A stretch of 64,000 nucleotides of DNA from Roseburia_D yibonii (GCF_014297335.1 NZ_JACOQH010000001.1:434001-498000); one strand, 5' to 3'; positions 35,448 through 44,544 are shown, numbered from the stretch's first letter. Made by a program: numbers and translations. Notes: generated by a model not told the origin, from the letters alone.

Positions 35448-35916
35448 TTTCCTCCATCCTTTCCTGTATTTTTAACCTCGCCCTGTGATAAGTCACCCTT
35501 GCCCAGTTCTCGGATTTTCCGAAGATCATGCCGATCTGCGAAAACGACAGTTCTCCAAAGATCCGCAGCTGGAACACTTCTTTATAGGGTTCCGGCATTT
35601 CGTGAAGAACAAGGTGAATCTGAAGCGCCATGTTCCGGTCTTCCGCTTCTTTCGCAATGTCTTTTTCCGAGGGCACTGCCTCACTCAGTTCTGCCGTTTT
35701 TGTATTCCTGCGGTACCCATCGATCGTAAGGCGTTTCGCAATACTGCACAGCCAGGTAAATTCACTGGATCTGCCCTCATATTTTTTCTTCGCCGTCATC
35801 GCCTTATAAAAAGTATTCTGTGTGATCTCCTCGGCAGACGCCTGATCTTTCACCATCGTGAGCACATAGGAATACACCTGCATATAGTAGGTATGATATA
35901 AATTCTCGAAGTCCAG
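35440..35916 (-). CDS. ECF sigma factor, apparently starting at CTG
   Basis: The protein body has region 2 (QVYSYVLTMVKDQASAEEIT, TWLCSIAKRLTIDGYRR) and region 4 (MPEPYKEVFQLRIFGELSFS, QIGMIFGKSENWARVTYHRA). The first ATG (35883) lies inside region 2. Upstream in frame the family N-terminus LDFENLYHTYYM is visible, and a strong AGGAGG is 9 bp before CTG 35916, with no ATG, GTG or TTG in that frame. So the native start codon seems to have become CTG, giving 158 residues but weak initiation. Co-transcribed with its anti-sigma factor. Confidence 0.82.
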   Translation of the reverse strand: MDFENLYHTYYMQVYSYVLTMVKDQASAEEITQNTFYKAMTAKKKYEGRSSEFTWLCSIAKRLTIDGYRRNTKTAELSEAVPSEKDIAKEAEDRNMALQIHLVLHEMPEPYKEVFQLRIFGELSFSQIGMIFGKSENWARVTYHRARLKIQERMEENE

Positions 35917-35996
35917 AACCGTTCACCTCCTTTTCTTTCACTGATTAGACGGAGGAAATGTCATTTCGTTACAAACTTTTTTTGTTTTTTCTTTTT

Positions 35997-36704
35997 TTAT
36001 TTTTTTGTCACACGCTTCATGCTCCGGATGCGTGCCTTGTCCTCTTTTGTGACGCGGTAAGACTCCGTGATCTTCTGAAGCGACTTATTGTAGGTAAAAT
36101 CATCTAAGGTATTCTCACGCAGCAGCACCATCGTCTTTTCCTCAAATTTCACATAACAGATGGAAATTGCCCATGCAACTGCCATTTTGACATAATATCC
36201 GTCATGAGATACCTCATCCAAAACCTGAAGCACTTCATCGATATAAGTATCTGTTATAAAATGATCGAGCAGCATAACGATCCCGAAGCGCGCCACAAAT
36301 TCCCGCCGGTCTTTTGCAAGGCAGACCGCATACGCGAAAAATGCCTCCACATCCTCCCCGCTCTGCGGCTTCATACCGCTGCATGTACTGTCGCACACCG
36401 ACCAGTTATCGATCTTTCCCACAAAAACATCTAAATAAGGCTTCTTTTCCTCAAAAGAAGCCTTAACATAACCAAGCGTCATTCCCTGGAGCATGATCTC
36501 TTCCATCGAATCATCTGCCGCGCCTGTAAGATATTCCTGCCATTCCCCGCGCGCCAGCTTTTTCGCCAGCTTCCGCAGCACCGGAAGCCGGACACCAAGT
36601 ATATGCTCCGTTCCCGGAAGCAGTTTCATCGTGAACGCGCGGTAATCCTCCTCAGCCTGCGCGAGGAGCCAGCTATGTATATTTTCATTGATCTCCTGTG
36701 CCAT
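35997..36704 (-). CDS. DNA alkylation repair protein, AlkD-like HEAT-repeat family
   Basis: 235 residues of helical repeats. Typical blocks are GVRLPVLRKLAKKLARGEWQ, MLQGMTLGYVK, KIDNWSVCDSTCSGMK (the W-x2-C-D region at the DNA-facing groove) and VKMAVAWAISICYVKFEEKT. AlkD-type glycosylases remove bulky or cationic alkylated bases. It overlaps the ctpA stop by 1 bp and is probably transcribed on from it. Confidence 0.9.
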   Translation of the reverse strand: MAQEINENIHSWLLAQAEEDYRAFTMKLLPGTEHILGVRLPVLRKLAKKLARGEWQEYLTGAADDSMEEIMLQGMTLGYVKASFEEKKPYLDVFVGKIDNWSVCDSTCSGMKPQSGEDVEAFFAYAVCLAKDRREFVARFGIVMLLDHFITDTYIDEVLQVLDEVSHDGYYVKMAVAWAISICYVKFEEKTMVLLRENTLDDFTYNKSLQKITESYRVTKEDKARIRSMKRVTKK

Positions 36705-37957
36705 TAATCCAACTCGCCTTCCAGCACTTCGATCGCTTTTGCCACCTGATTATCGGAATAAATATCAAAATCCGCATCCGGGTCACCGGTGTATTCGTAT
36801 TCCAACTCAATATCCGGGTCAATTCCGGTTCCCTGGATATTCTCGCCCTTCGGCGTATAGTATTTCGCGATCGTAAGTTTCACCGCATCGCCATCCGGGA
36901 GCGGAATGATCTTTTGTACCACACCTTTTCCGTAAGTCGTCGTTCCGATCAGCGTTCCATAATCATAGTCACGGATCGCCCCCGCAAAGATCTCGGAAGC
37001 GCTCGCGCTGTAACCGTTTACAAGCACTGCCATCGGATACTCCAGTTTCGTATCATCGGAAGATTTGAACTCCTGACGGTTTCCGTATTTATCCTCTGTG
37101 TATACAAGAAGTCCTTCCGGCAGGATATCATCGAGCATCTGTGTCACAGCCGTGATCATACCGCCGCCGTTGTTTCGTAAATCCACGATCATTGCTTTCA
37201 TGCCCTGGCTTTCCAGATCCGCGATCGTCTTTTCAAACTGGTTCGCGGTATCCTCGCCAAATTCCGAGACATAGATATAACCGATCCCGCCATCCAGAAG
37301 CTGTCCGGTCACTGTCTCATAATTGACCTTGGCGCGTTCAATATCATACTCCAGATCATCCGATTCTCCCGGACGGTAAATCTCAAGATGGACTGTCGTT
37401 CCCTCTTCCCCGCGGATATGCTGGACCAGATCCGACACTTCCATACTCGTCGCGTCAATGTCATCGACCTTTACGATCACATCTCCTGCTTTCAGTCCCG
37501 CTTTCTCCGCCGGTGTATCCTCATAAACCTTTGTGATCGTCACCTGCATGCTTTCCTTATCCTGGGAAAGACCGGCACCGATCCCGTAGAAATTGCCCTG
37601 GGTCTGCTCCATCAGATCCTTGTATTCTTCTTCCGTATAATAAGCGGAATACGGATCGTTTAACCCTTCCAACAATCCGGAATAGAGCCCTTCCTGCAGG
37701 TCGGACGCGTCCACATCCTCATAGTAATTCAGATTGATCTGTCCCATCAGCTCATCCAGTTTGGACAGTGTCCCGTCATCCAACACGGTCTGTGCTGTCT
37801 GGGAAGTTCCCGCCGTCTCGCTCACCTTAAGATTTCCATGCGCAAAGAGAACCGCGCCTGCCGCTAAAACAACCGCCGCTGTTCCGAGCACGCCGGTCAG
37901 CACGCCGGACTTAAATCCATGCTCTTTTTTCTGTTCCAATTCCTTATTTTCTTCCAT
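36704..37957 (-). CDS. ctpA: S41 family C-terminal processing peptidase
   Basis: 417 residues with an N-terminal membrane anchor (GVLTGVLGTAAVVLAAGAVL). A PDZ domain lies near 120-200 (AGLKAGDVIVKVDDIDATSM). The S41 Ser/Lys dyad is in VNGYSASASEIFAGAIRDYD and TTYGKGVVQKIIPLPDG. The C-terminus is YTPKGENIQGTGIDPDIELE. It acts outside the membrane, probably on cell-wall hydrolases; it lies downstream of the M23 peptidase and ftsEX, the usual order in Firmicutes. Confidence 0.95.
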   Translation of the reverse strand: MEENKELEQKKEHGFKSGVLTGVLGTAAVVLAAGAVLFAHGNLKVSETAGTSQTAQTVLDDGTLSKLDELMGQINLNYYEDVDASDLQEGLYSGLLEGLNDPYSAYYTEEEYKDLMEQTQGNFYGIGAGLSQDKESMQVTITKVYEDTPAEKAGLKAGDVIVKVDDIDATSMEVSDLVQHIRGEEGTTVHLEIYRPGESDDLEYDIERAKVNYETVTGQLLDGGIGYIYVSEFGEDTANQFEKTIADLESQGMKAMIVDLRNNGGGMITAVTQMLDDILPEGLLVYTEDKYGNRQEFKSSDDTKLEYPMAVLVNGYSASASEIFAGAIRDYDYGTLIGTTTYGKGVVQKIIPLPDGDAVKLTIAKYYTPKGENIQGTGIDPDIELEYEYTGDPDADFDIYSDNQVAKAIEVLEGELD

Positions 37958-38029
37958 TTGCTATTTTCCTTCCATCCTGAAATTTTTTCTTTTCTCCCCC
38001 GAAAAAATGAAATCATTTCCTGTCTATGT

Positions 38030-39361
38030 CTATAAATAATCCCACGGACTGACATACGATCCGTTTACACTGACACCGAAATGCAGATGGTTTCCGGTCG
38101 AAATCCCGGTACTTCCCACTTTGGCAATGCTCTGTCCCGCGCTCACGGCATCTCCGACCGAGACATTGAGTGAAGACGCATGCATATATACCGTACAGAG
38201 TCCGTTCCCATGGCTGATGATCACATGGTTTCCCGCTGCGGAGGAATAACCGGAATAGATCACCTCTCCGTCCGCCGCAGCCACGATATCCGCCCCGTAG
38301 GAGGCTCCGATATCGATTCCCTTGTGGGAAGAAGAAGCTCCCTCGGTCGGAGAAAGTCTGTTTCCGTACTCACTGGTCACACGTCTGCTGCTCGGACACG
38401 GCCAGGTAAACGCGCCGCCTGTATAGCTTGGCGGTTCCACATAGTCCGTAGTGGAGCTTCCCGAATTTCCGCTGTTTCCGTTTTCCGTGGAGACTTCCGT
38501 TCCGCTGTTCGCCGCTTCTTCCGCCTGTCTTTTTGCTTCCGCCTCTGCCGCAGCTTTGCGTTCCGCCTCGCGCTGTGCCTGGAGGGCAAGCTGCGTCTTG
38601 ATCTCCTCTATGACTTCTTCCTGCGCGGCGATCTCATTCTGATAAGTCTGTGCCGCATCTTCCGCGGTGTCTAACTGGGATCCGATGTTTGCAAGCTCCG
38701 TCTCCTTCTGTCCACGCAGTGCCGCAACCGCGCTCTTCTGATCCTGCAGTTCGGTCTGCATTGTCTCAAGATCCGCGTAATCCTGCTCCAACTGCGCTTT
38801 CGTATCCGCTACGGTCTGCGTGGCATTCTGATACTGCTCCAACATATTTCTGTCATACGCCGACAGTTCATACACATAGTCCACCGAATTCAAGAAATCC
38901 GATACACTGCCGGATGTACAGAGAAGCTCCATATAAGACATGCTCTGCGCGTTCTCATACATATACTGTATGCGCAGCTTCATGCTCGCATACTGCGCCG
39001 CCGCATTCTCCTCGGACTGGGCGAGCAGCGTTTCCGTATCGGAAATTTCCGAGTTTTTCTCGTCTAGCTTCTGTTCGAGACCTGTCATCTGATCCGAGAT
39101 ATCCGACATCTTCTGATCGAGTTCCGCAATCTTGGTCTCGGCATCCTCCTGGGAATTCTGAAGCTCCGTGATCAGTCCCTGTGCCTCCTGCAGGGCGGTC
39201 TCTAACTGTTCTTTCTCCTGCTGCGCATTGGAAAGGGAACTGTCACTGCTGCTGCCTGCCGTCTTCTCTGCCGCGTACACACCGCTCGCTGAAGTGATGG
39301 CAAGCACACCCACAAGCCCGGCAGCCATAACTTTTTTCTTTCTTTCTGACCAGTTTTTCAT
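38030..39361 (-). CDS. EnvC-like M23 murein hydrolase/activator with coiled coil
   Basis: 443 residues from ATG 39361 (MKNWSERKKKVMAAGLVGVL), with GAGGA upstream and a signal peptide ending ASGVYA. A long Gln/Glu-rich coiled coil spans about 35-275, then a Ser/Gly linker. The LytM/M23 domain follows from about 320 with HKGIDIGASYGADIVAAADG and GNHLHFGVS (His ligands). FtsEX opens such proteins by pulling on the coiled coil, which exposes the peptidoglycan amidase or endopeptidase site. It stands directly after ftsX. Confidence 0.93.
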   Translation of the reverse strand: MKNWSERKKKVMAAGLVGVLAITSASGVYAAEKTAGSSSDSSLSNAQQEKEQLETALQEAQGLITELQNSQEDAETKIAELDQKMSDISDQMTGLEQKLDEKNSEISDTETLLAQSEENAAAQYASMKLRIQYMYENAQSMSYMELLCTSGSVSDFLNSVDYVYELSAYDRNMLEQYQNATQTVADTKAQLEQDYADLETMQTELQDQKSAVAALRGQKETELANIGSQLDTAEDAAQTYQNEIAAQEEVIEEIKTQLALQAQREAERKAAAEAEAKRQAEEAANSGTEVSTENGNSGNSGSSTTDYVEPPSYTGGAFTWPCPSSRRVTSEYGNRLSPTEGASSSHKGIDIGASYGADIVAAADGEVIYSGYSSAAGNHVIISHGNGLCTVYMHASSLNVSVGDAVSAGQSIAKVGSTGISTGNHLHFGVSVNGSYVSPWDYL

Positions 39362-39444
39362 ATAGTCCTCATAGCGGAATATGGGCGTCCAATACCGCAA
39401 AGCGGCATACGGGCACCCATCGTTCCTTTTTCTATCTTCGTTTA

Positions 39445-40353
39445 CTAAACTCTCAAATGTTTATGGATCGTAATGCGGCTTCCCATAAATCCGATTCCGA
39501 CACCGAGGATCAGTGCAACCGGAACCAGTGTACGGAACACCTCATTGACCGGCAGGAAATTCATCATATTACTCAAAAATGAGAATTTTCCCGCAATATA
39601 TACCACTACTTTACTGTAAAGCACATAAAGCAGTGCGAGCGGAAGCGCGGATCCGATCAGCCCGATCAGAACTCCTTCCACCACAAACGGTGCCCGGACA
39701 AAAAAGTCCGTCGCTCCGATCAGTTTCATGATACCGATCTCCTCTTTCCGAACCGAAATACCGATCGTTACGGTATTGCTGATTAGGAATGTGGAAACCG
39801 CAAGCAGGATCATGATGATCCCGATCGATATGTAGCTGACCAGCGAATTGAAATCGGACAGCGTATTTGCCGCGACTTCCGACTGGTTGACCTTGCGGAT
39901 GCCGTCTAATGACTGCAAATAGGTTACCAGCGCGTCCTGCATGGAAACATCATTCAGATAGATCTCATAGTGCGCGGAATTGGCAAGCGGGTTATCCTCC
40001 GCAAATCCGTCCGCGAGATCCTCCGCACCCTGAAAATATACTTTTTTGAAATCTTCCCATGCCTGCTCAGCCGACACATAATTGTAACTCGCGACTTCCG
40101 CGCGCTTTTCGATCTTATCGCCGATCGCCTGGATCTGCTCCTCGGTGATACCCTCGTCAAAAAACGCCGTGACCGCAACTCCCTCTTCGGCGCTCTTTAC
40201 CATCGCCTGGAAGTTGGCCGCAAGCGAATAAAAGATACCGAACATGAAGATACATGCTGCCATCGTGGCAATGGAAGCCAGGGAAAAAAGGCGGTTGTTC
40301 CAGATATTTTTAAATCCCTGTTTTACTGTATAAAAAAACGAACTAATTCTCAT
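39445..40353 (-). CDS. ftsX: Cell division protein FtsX
   Basis: 302 residues, four membrane helices: one near residue 22-45, a large extracellular loop to about 170, then three. Key blocks are RQGFKNIWNNRLFSLASIAT-like start (FKNIWNNRLFSLASIAT) and ISVRKEEIGIMKLIGATDFF before the last helices. With FtsE it couples ATP hydrolysis to activation of the M23 protein encoded next. Overlaps ftsE by 11 bp. Confidence 0.95.
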   Translation of the reverse strand: MRISSFFYTVKQGFKNIWNNRLFSLASIATMAACIFMFGIFYSLAANFQAMVKSAEEGVAVTAFFDEGITEEQIQAIGDKIEKRAEVASYNYVSAEQAWEDFKKVYFQGAEDLADGFAEDNPLANSAHYEIYLNDVSMQDALVTYLQSLDGIRKVNQSEVAANTLSDFNSLVSYISIGIIMILLAVSTFLISNTVTIGISVRKEEIGIMKLIGATDFFVRAPFVVEGVLIGLIGSALPLALLYVLYSKVVVYIAGKFSFLSNMMNFLPVNEVFRTLVPVALILGVGIGFMGSRITIHKHLRV

Positions 40354-41029
40354 AATTTCCCTCTCCCGGTAATTTATCGTACACGAGCACGCCCTTGTCG
40401 ATCTTGATCACACGTTTGTTCATCTTCTTTACAAACTCAAGATTGTGCGTGACCACCAAAACCGTAGTGCCGCGTTTGTTGATCTCCTCCAACAGACGCA
40501 TGATCTCCCACGCGTTGTTGTTGTCCAGATTTCCGGTCGGCTCATCCGCCAGAAGGATCTTTGGTTCATTTACCAGCGCCCGGGCAATCGCAACACGCTG
40601 CTGCTCACCACCGGAAAGCTGTTTCGGCAGGGATTTGTATTTCGCTGCAAGTCCGACCATGGAGAGCATCGTCGGAACACTGCTTTTGATCTTGCGGTTT
40701 GACGCGCCGATCACGCGCTGCGCAAACGCAACATTCTCATAAACATTCCGATCCTTGAGCAGACGGAAATCCTGAAAGACCACGCCGACGTTTCTGCGGT
40801 AGCGCGGAATCTGTTTTCTTCGTATTTTATGTAAGTTTCTGCCGTTGATCGTGATCGTTCCTTCTGTCGGTTCCAGTTCCTTTAACAGAAGCTTGATCAG
40901 CGTTGATTTTCCGGAACCGCTTTCTCCAACGACAAATACAAACTCTCCTTCTTCTATATTCAGATTGATATCATTTAACGCAGGGATTCCCGCTGAATAT
41001 GATTTGCTCACATGCTCAAGCCTGATCAT
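40343..41029 (-). CDS. ftsE: Cell division ATP-binding protein FtsE
   Basis: 228 residues. ABC ATPase with MIRLEHVSKSYSAGIPALND, Walker A VVGESGSGKSTLIKLLLKEL, signature LSGGEQQRVAIARALVNEP and Walker B ILLADEPTGNLDN. It is the first gene of ftsE-ftsX-envC-like-ctpA and drives septal peptidoglycan hydrolysis. Confidence 0.96.
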   Translation of the reverse strand: MIRLEHVSKSYSAGIPALNDINLNIEEGEFVFVVGESGSGKSTLIKLLLKELEPTEGTITINGRNLHKIRRKQIPRYRRNVGVVFQDFRLLKDRNVYENVAFAQRVIGASNRKIKSSVPTMLSMVGLAAKYKSLPKQLSGGEQQRVAIARALVNEPKILLADEPTGNLDNNNAWEIMRLLEEINKRGTTVLVVTHNLEFVKKMNKRVIKIDKGVLVYDKLPGEGNYEN

Positions 41030-41043
41030 ATGTTCCTCCTAGT

Positions 41044-42135
41044 CTAATAATCCAGTGACTCCATATATTTCATGTATTTCACGACCATAAGCGCGATCTT
41101 GAACGTGATCGCATCCTCAAACACCCTTAAATCCAGTCCGGTGCTCTTTTGCAGCTTATCCAGCCGGTAAACCAGTGTATTCCGGTGAATGTAAAGCTGT
41201 CTCGAAGTCTCGGACACATTCAGGTTGTTCTCGAAAAACTTGTTGATTGTTGTAAGTGTCTCCTCGTCAAAATCATCCGGTGATTTGTTATCAAAAATCT
41301 CCTTGATGAACATCTTGCACAGCGGGATCGGCAGCTGATAGATCAGGCGGCCGATTCCAAGCGTGGAGTAGGCGATGATATTTTTCTCCTCAAAGAAGAT
41401 CTTTCCGACATCTAACGCCATGCGCGCCTCTTTGTAGGAACGGGATACTTCCTTGATCTCATTGACAACCGTACCGTAAGCGACATAGACATCCTTCTCG
41501 GTCTCGGTTCCCTTAAATACATTTAAAATGATCTCCGCTGTCTTCTCAAGATCGTCGTAGGTCTCATTTTCCGCAAGTTCCTTTACCACGATGATGTTCT
41601 TTTCGTCTACCGCCGTGACAAAATCCTTGGATTTTCCGCCGAAAAGAGAACGCACCTTCTCCAGTTCATTGCCATCCTTCTCACGGTTGGTCTCAACGAT
41701 AAATACCACGCGTCGCACTTCCGTCTCGATATGGAGCTTTTTCGCGCGGTTATAGATATCCACCAGAAGCAGGTTATCCAATAACAGGTTCTTGATAAAG
41801 TTATCCTTATCAAACCGCTCCTTGTAAGCGACCAGAAGGTTCTGGATCTGGAAGCTTGCGATCTTTCCGATCATATAGACATCATCGCTGTCTCCGTTCA
41901 CGATCAGCACATACTCGAGCTGATGTTCGTCAAACACTTTAAAAAACTGACATCCGGAGACAACCTGACTGTCTGCCGGAGATTCCATAAACGCGATCGC
42001 CGGACCTACAAATCCTTCGGAATCCTGAAAGGTCGTTGCCATTACCTTTCCCTCCGTATCAATGATGCACAGATCGATCCTTGTGATCCCTTTCAGCCCA
42101 TCTATGGTACTCTGAAGTATTTGATTTGAAATCAT
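41044..42135 (-). CDS. PucR/CdaR-type helix-turn-helix regulator
   Basis: 363 residues. The N-terminal sensor region (MISNQILQSTIDGLKGITRI, with the sugar-diacid-recognition look) is followed by a GGDEF-like linker domain and a C-terminal PucR HTH (FFENNLNVSETSRQLYIHRN, TLVYRLDKLQKSTGLDLR). It lies 14 bp before ftsE in the same direction, so it may be co-transcribed. The ligand is unknown. Confidence 0.9.
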   Translation of the reverse strand: MISNQILQSTIDGLKGITRIDLCIIDTEGKVMATTFQDSEGFVGPAIAFMESPADSQVVSGCQFFKVFDEHQLEYVLIVNGDSDDVYMIGKIASFQIQNLLVAYKERFDKDNFIKNLLLDNLLLVDIYNRAKKLHIETEVRRVVFIVETNREKDGNELEKVRSLFGGKSKDFVTAVDEKNIIVVKELAENETYDDLEKTAEIILNVFKGTETEKDVYVAYGTVVNEIKEVSRSYKEARMALDVGKIFFEEKNIIAYSTLGIGRLIYQLPIPLCKMFIKEIFDNKSPDDFDEETLTTINKFFENNLNVSETSRQLYIHRNTLVYRLDKLQKSTGLDLRVFEDAITFKIALMVVKYMKYMESLDY

Positions 42136-42190
42136 AGACTCACTCCTTCTCTATTGTATTTCCTTTCTGGAATCATATACAATTTTCACA

Positions 42191-42283
42191 AAAAAATCCG
42201 GTTTTCTTAGTCCAAAACCAACTCTTTATTTTAACATTTTAATGCAAATCACCAAAAAAAGAAAGAGGAAAACCGATTTTTTT
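42191..42283 (-). terminator. Long-loop hairpin after yitT
   Basis: AAAAAATCCGGTTTTC (42191-42206) pairs, with one bulge, with GAAAACCGATTTTTT (from 42268). On the minus strand the distal arm runs into a T tract. It lies just past the YitT stop; the 60-nt loop makes it an unusual terminator. Confidence 0.5.
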
Positions 42284-42287
42284 TATG

Positions 42288-43151
42288 CTAATATTCCAAA
42301 AATCCCTCTCCGACCACTTCCCGGGCATCTGTCACAATCACAAATGCGTTATTATCAATCTTTAAAATGATCTCTTTTAACACCACGATCTCTTTTTTGG
42401 AGACCACACAATACAGCATGCATTTTTCATCCCCGGAATACATTCCGACCGCGTCAAGTCCGGTCACTCCGCGATCCATCTGGGTCATGATCGCGTCCGA
42501 GATCTCCTTATACCGGTCCGAAACGATAAATACCGCTTTGGAATACTTCATACCTTCCATTAACGTGTCCGATACCTTTGAGGTGACATAGATCGCAACA
42601 ATGGCGTAAAGCGCCGCCTTGACACCGAACGAATAGATACCGACCGCAACGATGATCCCGTCAATGACACAGATGATCTGCATGATCGTATAATGTCTTA
42701 ATTTGTGCTGGATCAGAGCAGCTAGCATATCCGTTCCGCCCGTTGTGGCACGCGCAAGAAGCACCATTCCCATTCCGACTCCGCAGATCACACCACCGAA
42801 GATCGCGGAGAGCACATAGTCCCCCTCTGCCAGATTCCATAACGGTATCACATATAACCACGCGGAAAGCAGCACCGTCGCCACTGCGGTACGGGCAACA
42901 AACTTCTTTCCCTTGATCAGCGCCGCAAGCAGAAATAACGGTACGTTTAACACCAGGTTCGTCAGCCACAGCGGCACCGCACCTTTTGTTACATATTTCG
43001 CAATAATCGCAACACCGGTGAATCCGCCGGTAACCAGTCCTACCGGATCATAGATACACTGGATCGCCAGTGCCATAAGCCCGGTTCCGACCACCATCAG
43101 GATCGCGTCTATCCAAAGTGGTCTGCGGTTCAGTAATAAATTCATTTCCAT
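42288..43151 (-). CDS. YitT family membrane protein (DUF161-DUF2179), copy 1
   Basis: 287 residues: five to six helices (MVVGTGLMALAIQCIYDPVG, GGFTGVAIIAKYVTKGAVPL, GMGMVLLARATTGGTDMLAA), then a cytoplasmic DUF2179 domain (KYSKAVFIVSDRYKEISDAI, DRGVTGLDAVGMYSGDEKCM). Function is unknown; some homologues are predicted transporters. A paralogue stands at about 50.4-51.2 kb. Confidence 0.92.
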   Translation of the reverse strand: MEMNLLLNRRPLWIDAILMVVGTGLMALAIQCIYDPVGLVTGGFTGVAIIAKYVTKGAVPLWLTNLVLNVPLFLLAALIKGKKFVARTAVATVLLSAWLYVIPLWNLAEGDYVLSAIFGGVICGVGMGMVLLARATTGGTDMLAALIQHKLRHYTIMQIICVIDGIIVAVGIYSFGVKAALYAIVAIYVTSKVSDTLMEGMKYSKAVFIVSDRYKEISDAIMTQMDRGVTGLDAVGMYSGDEKCMLYCVVSKKEIVVLKEIILKIDNNAFVIVTDAREVVGEGFLEY

Positions 43152-43157
43152 TCAGCC

Positions 43158-43835
43158 TCATTTTTCATTGTTATTATATTCATTCAGACGGTTCGTCAGT
43201 TTTTTTCTGCGAATGTTCCGCCGCATCCAGCGCAGCGGAGAGTGTCCCTTCTCGTCTGCCGCGTAATGCTCGCCGAGCCCGTACCACACCCTGGCACTCA
43301 GCTTTCCCCGGTTATCCTCCAGAAAATGTTCCTGATACGGGGATGGCAGCACGGAAAAGATGACATCCGGTGTCTCCATATTGATGGCATTGACGACCGC
43401 GTCAAGGTCTCCGATGCAGGTTTCCATGGCATATTGTCCCACGATCTTCACCTTTTCATACTCATCCTGTAAAAAGGAATAAAGCCGCTCTACCGCGTCC
43501 GCTGTCTGCCCCAGCAGATACACGGTCTTTTTGTTGCGGATCAGCCGTTTCATAAATTCAAGAAAAAATTCATTCTCAACCGTCTCCCGGATGCGCTGCG
43601 TTGAAGCGGCACCCGCCGCTGTCAGGATCTCCTTTTCTCCGATCACCGCAAGATCCAGCTCCTGTAAGCAGTTATGCATCACTTCATCGCCGCCCGCCTG
43701 CTCGATCATGCGCATAGATATGGTCTCTACCGTGTTCATCACATCATTGTTCAGATAAGTCTCCACATTGAACATGGCTTCCCGTACGGTGTAATTGTCC
43801 AGTTCCAGTCCTAATATATCTAATTTTTTTAACAT
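43158..43835 (-). CDS. WecG/TagA/CpsF family glycosyltransferase-like protein
   Basis: 225 residues from ATG 43835 (MLKKLDILGLELDNYTVREA), AGAGGA upstream. It follows the GT26 pattern: MFNVETYLNNDVMNTVETIS, DLAVIGEKEILTAAG, KTVYLLGQTADAVERLYSFL, then PDVIFSVLPSPYQEHFLEDN and ARVWYGLGEHYAADEKGHSP. The usual catalytic T-D/G-x-D segment is less clear, so it may act as a divergent member. Starts the yitT-containing operon. Confidence 0.82.
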   Translation of the reverse strand: MLKKLDILGLELDNYTVREAMFNVETYLNNDVMNTVETISMRMIEQAGGDEVMHNCLQELDLAVIGEKEILTAAGAASTQRIRETVENEFFLEFMKRLIRNKKTVYLLGQTADAVERLYSFLQDEYEKVKIVGQYAMETCIGDLDAVVNAINMETPDVIFSVLPSPYQEHFLEDNRGKLSARVWYGLGEHYAADEKGHSPLRWMRRNIRRKKLTNRLNEYNNNEK

Positions 43836-44129
43836 TATAGTCCTCTGTTTCCTGTTGTTCACTGCAAGGCAGTTTGATACAAATATGTAGTATATCAAAA
43901 ACATGCTTATATTTCAACTTTCTTTCCAGCTGTTTACCATAATGTGTCATTCGATACAGTTTACAATTTTCTTCTTTTTTCATAAAATACTGACAAATTT
44001 TATGTTTTTTCACCAAATTTTCATTTTTGAAATGTCAATAGATTTCCGGTTTTATTTTAAGGCAGGTATATTTTTATGATTTGTATACAAAACGCCCGTT
44101 CTTTTTTTTCACTATGTAAACCACACAAG

Positions 44130-44172
44130 TTATCCACTTTTTTGTGGATAATGTGCATAACTTCGTGTATAA
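44130..44172. promoter_or_regulatory. Cluster of four DnaA-box-like 9-mers
   Basis: TTATCCACT (44130), TGTGGATAA (44143; an exact box on the minus strand), TGTGCATAA (44152) and CGTGTATAA (44164). On the minus strand the last three read TTATACACG, TTATGCACA, TTATCCACA, close to the classic TTATNCACA consensus, in head-to-tail order. Confidence 0.65.
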
Positions 44173-44337
44173 CTCTGTTTTTCCTCCTTTTTCCCCTCTC
44201 CCATGTTGATAAGTTTCCACGTTCTTTTTTCCCGCCCGGATTTTTTTGTTCGGAATTTGTGCACTTTGCTTTTTTCATTTTCTTCTTCTCTTTCTGCTCC
44301 GTACCAGAGCAGTTCTTTCGTTTCCTTTTCTCCTCTC

Positions 44338-44400
44338 CTTTACATAACTCCGTTTTCACTTTACATAACTTGGCTTTTACTTTACATAACATCTTTATTT
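44338..44400 (+). repeat. Three 21-bp-period direct repeats (iteron-like)
   Basis: The 11-mer CTTTACATAAC begins at 44338, 44359 and 44380. The period is exactly 21 bp, two helical turns, so all copies face the same side of the DNA. The spacers differ. Confidence 0.85.
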
Positions 44401-44481
44401 TGGAAGCCTGTTGAAATTGTCGCACATTTTGCCATACAAATCATGCGCTTTGTGCGTCCATTTTCCACGTTGCTAGTACAC

Positions 44482-44520
44482 AAAAAGACAGCAGAAACGT
44501 TTTTTGCGTTCTCTGCTGTC
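44482..44520 (-). terminator. Intrinsic terminator after the NlpC/P60 gene
   Basis: GACAGCAGA...TCTGCTGTC (9 bp, with an inner AACG/CGTT) then TTTTTG on the minus strand, 24 bp past the stop. Confidence 0.85.
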
Positions 44521-44544
44521 TTTCTCTATTCCGTTCAAATGCAA

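Larger units (their letters stand above)
43836..44481. other. AT-rich non-coding region with DnaA-box-like and iteron-like sequences
   Basis: About 0.65 kb, strongly T-rich on the plus strand, without a credible gene; the open frames on either strand are low-complexity Lys- or Phe/Ser-rich translations. It holds the DnaA-box-like group at 44130-44172 and the 21-bp repeats at 44338-44400. Confidence 0.7.

Noticed and set aside
44101..44400. Chromosomal replication origin
   Set aside because: Genes on both sides point the same way and none of the usual origin neighbours (dnaA, dnaN, rpmH, rnpA) is present; kept only as a DnaA-like cluster.
44057..44425. 122-residue minus-strand open frame
   Set aside because: Lys-rich low-complexity translation of T-rich DNA with no ribosome binding site; its 7-residue repeat only mirrors the 21-bp DNA repeats.
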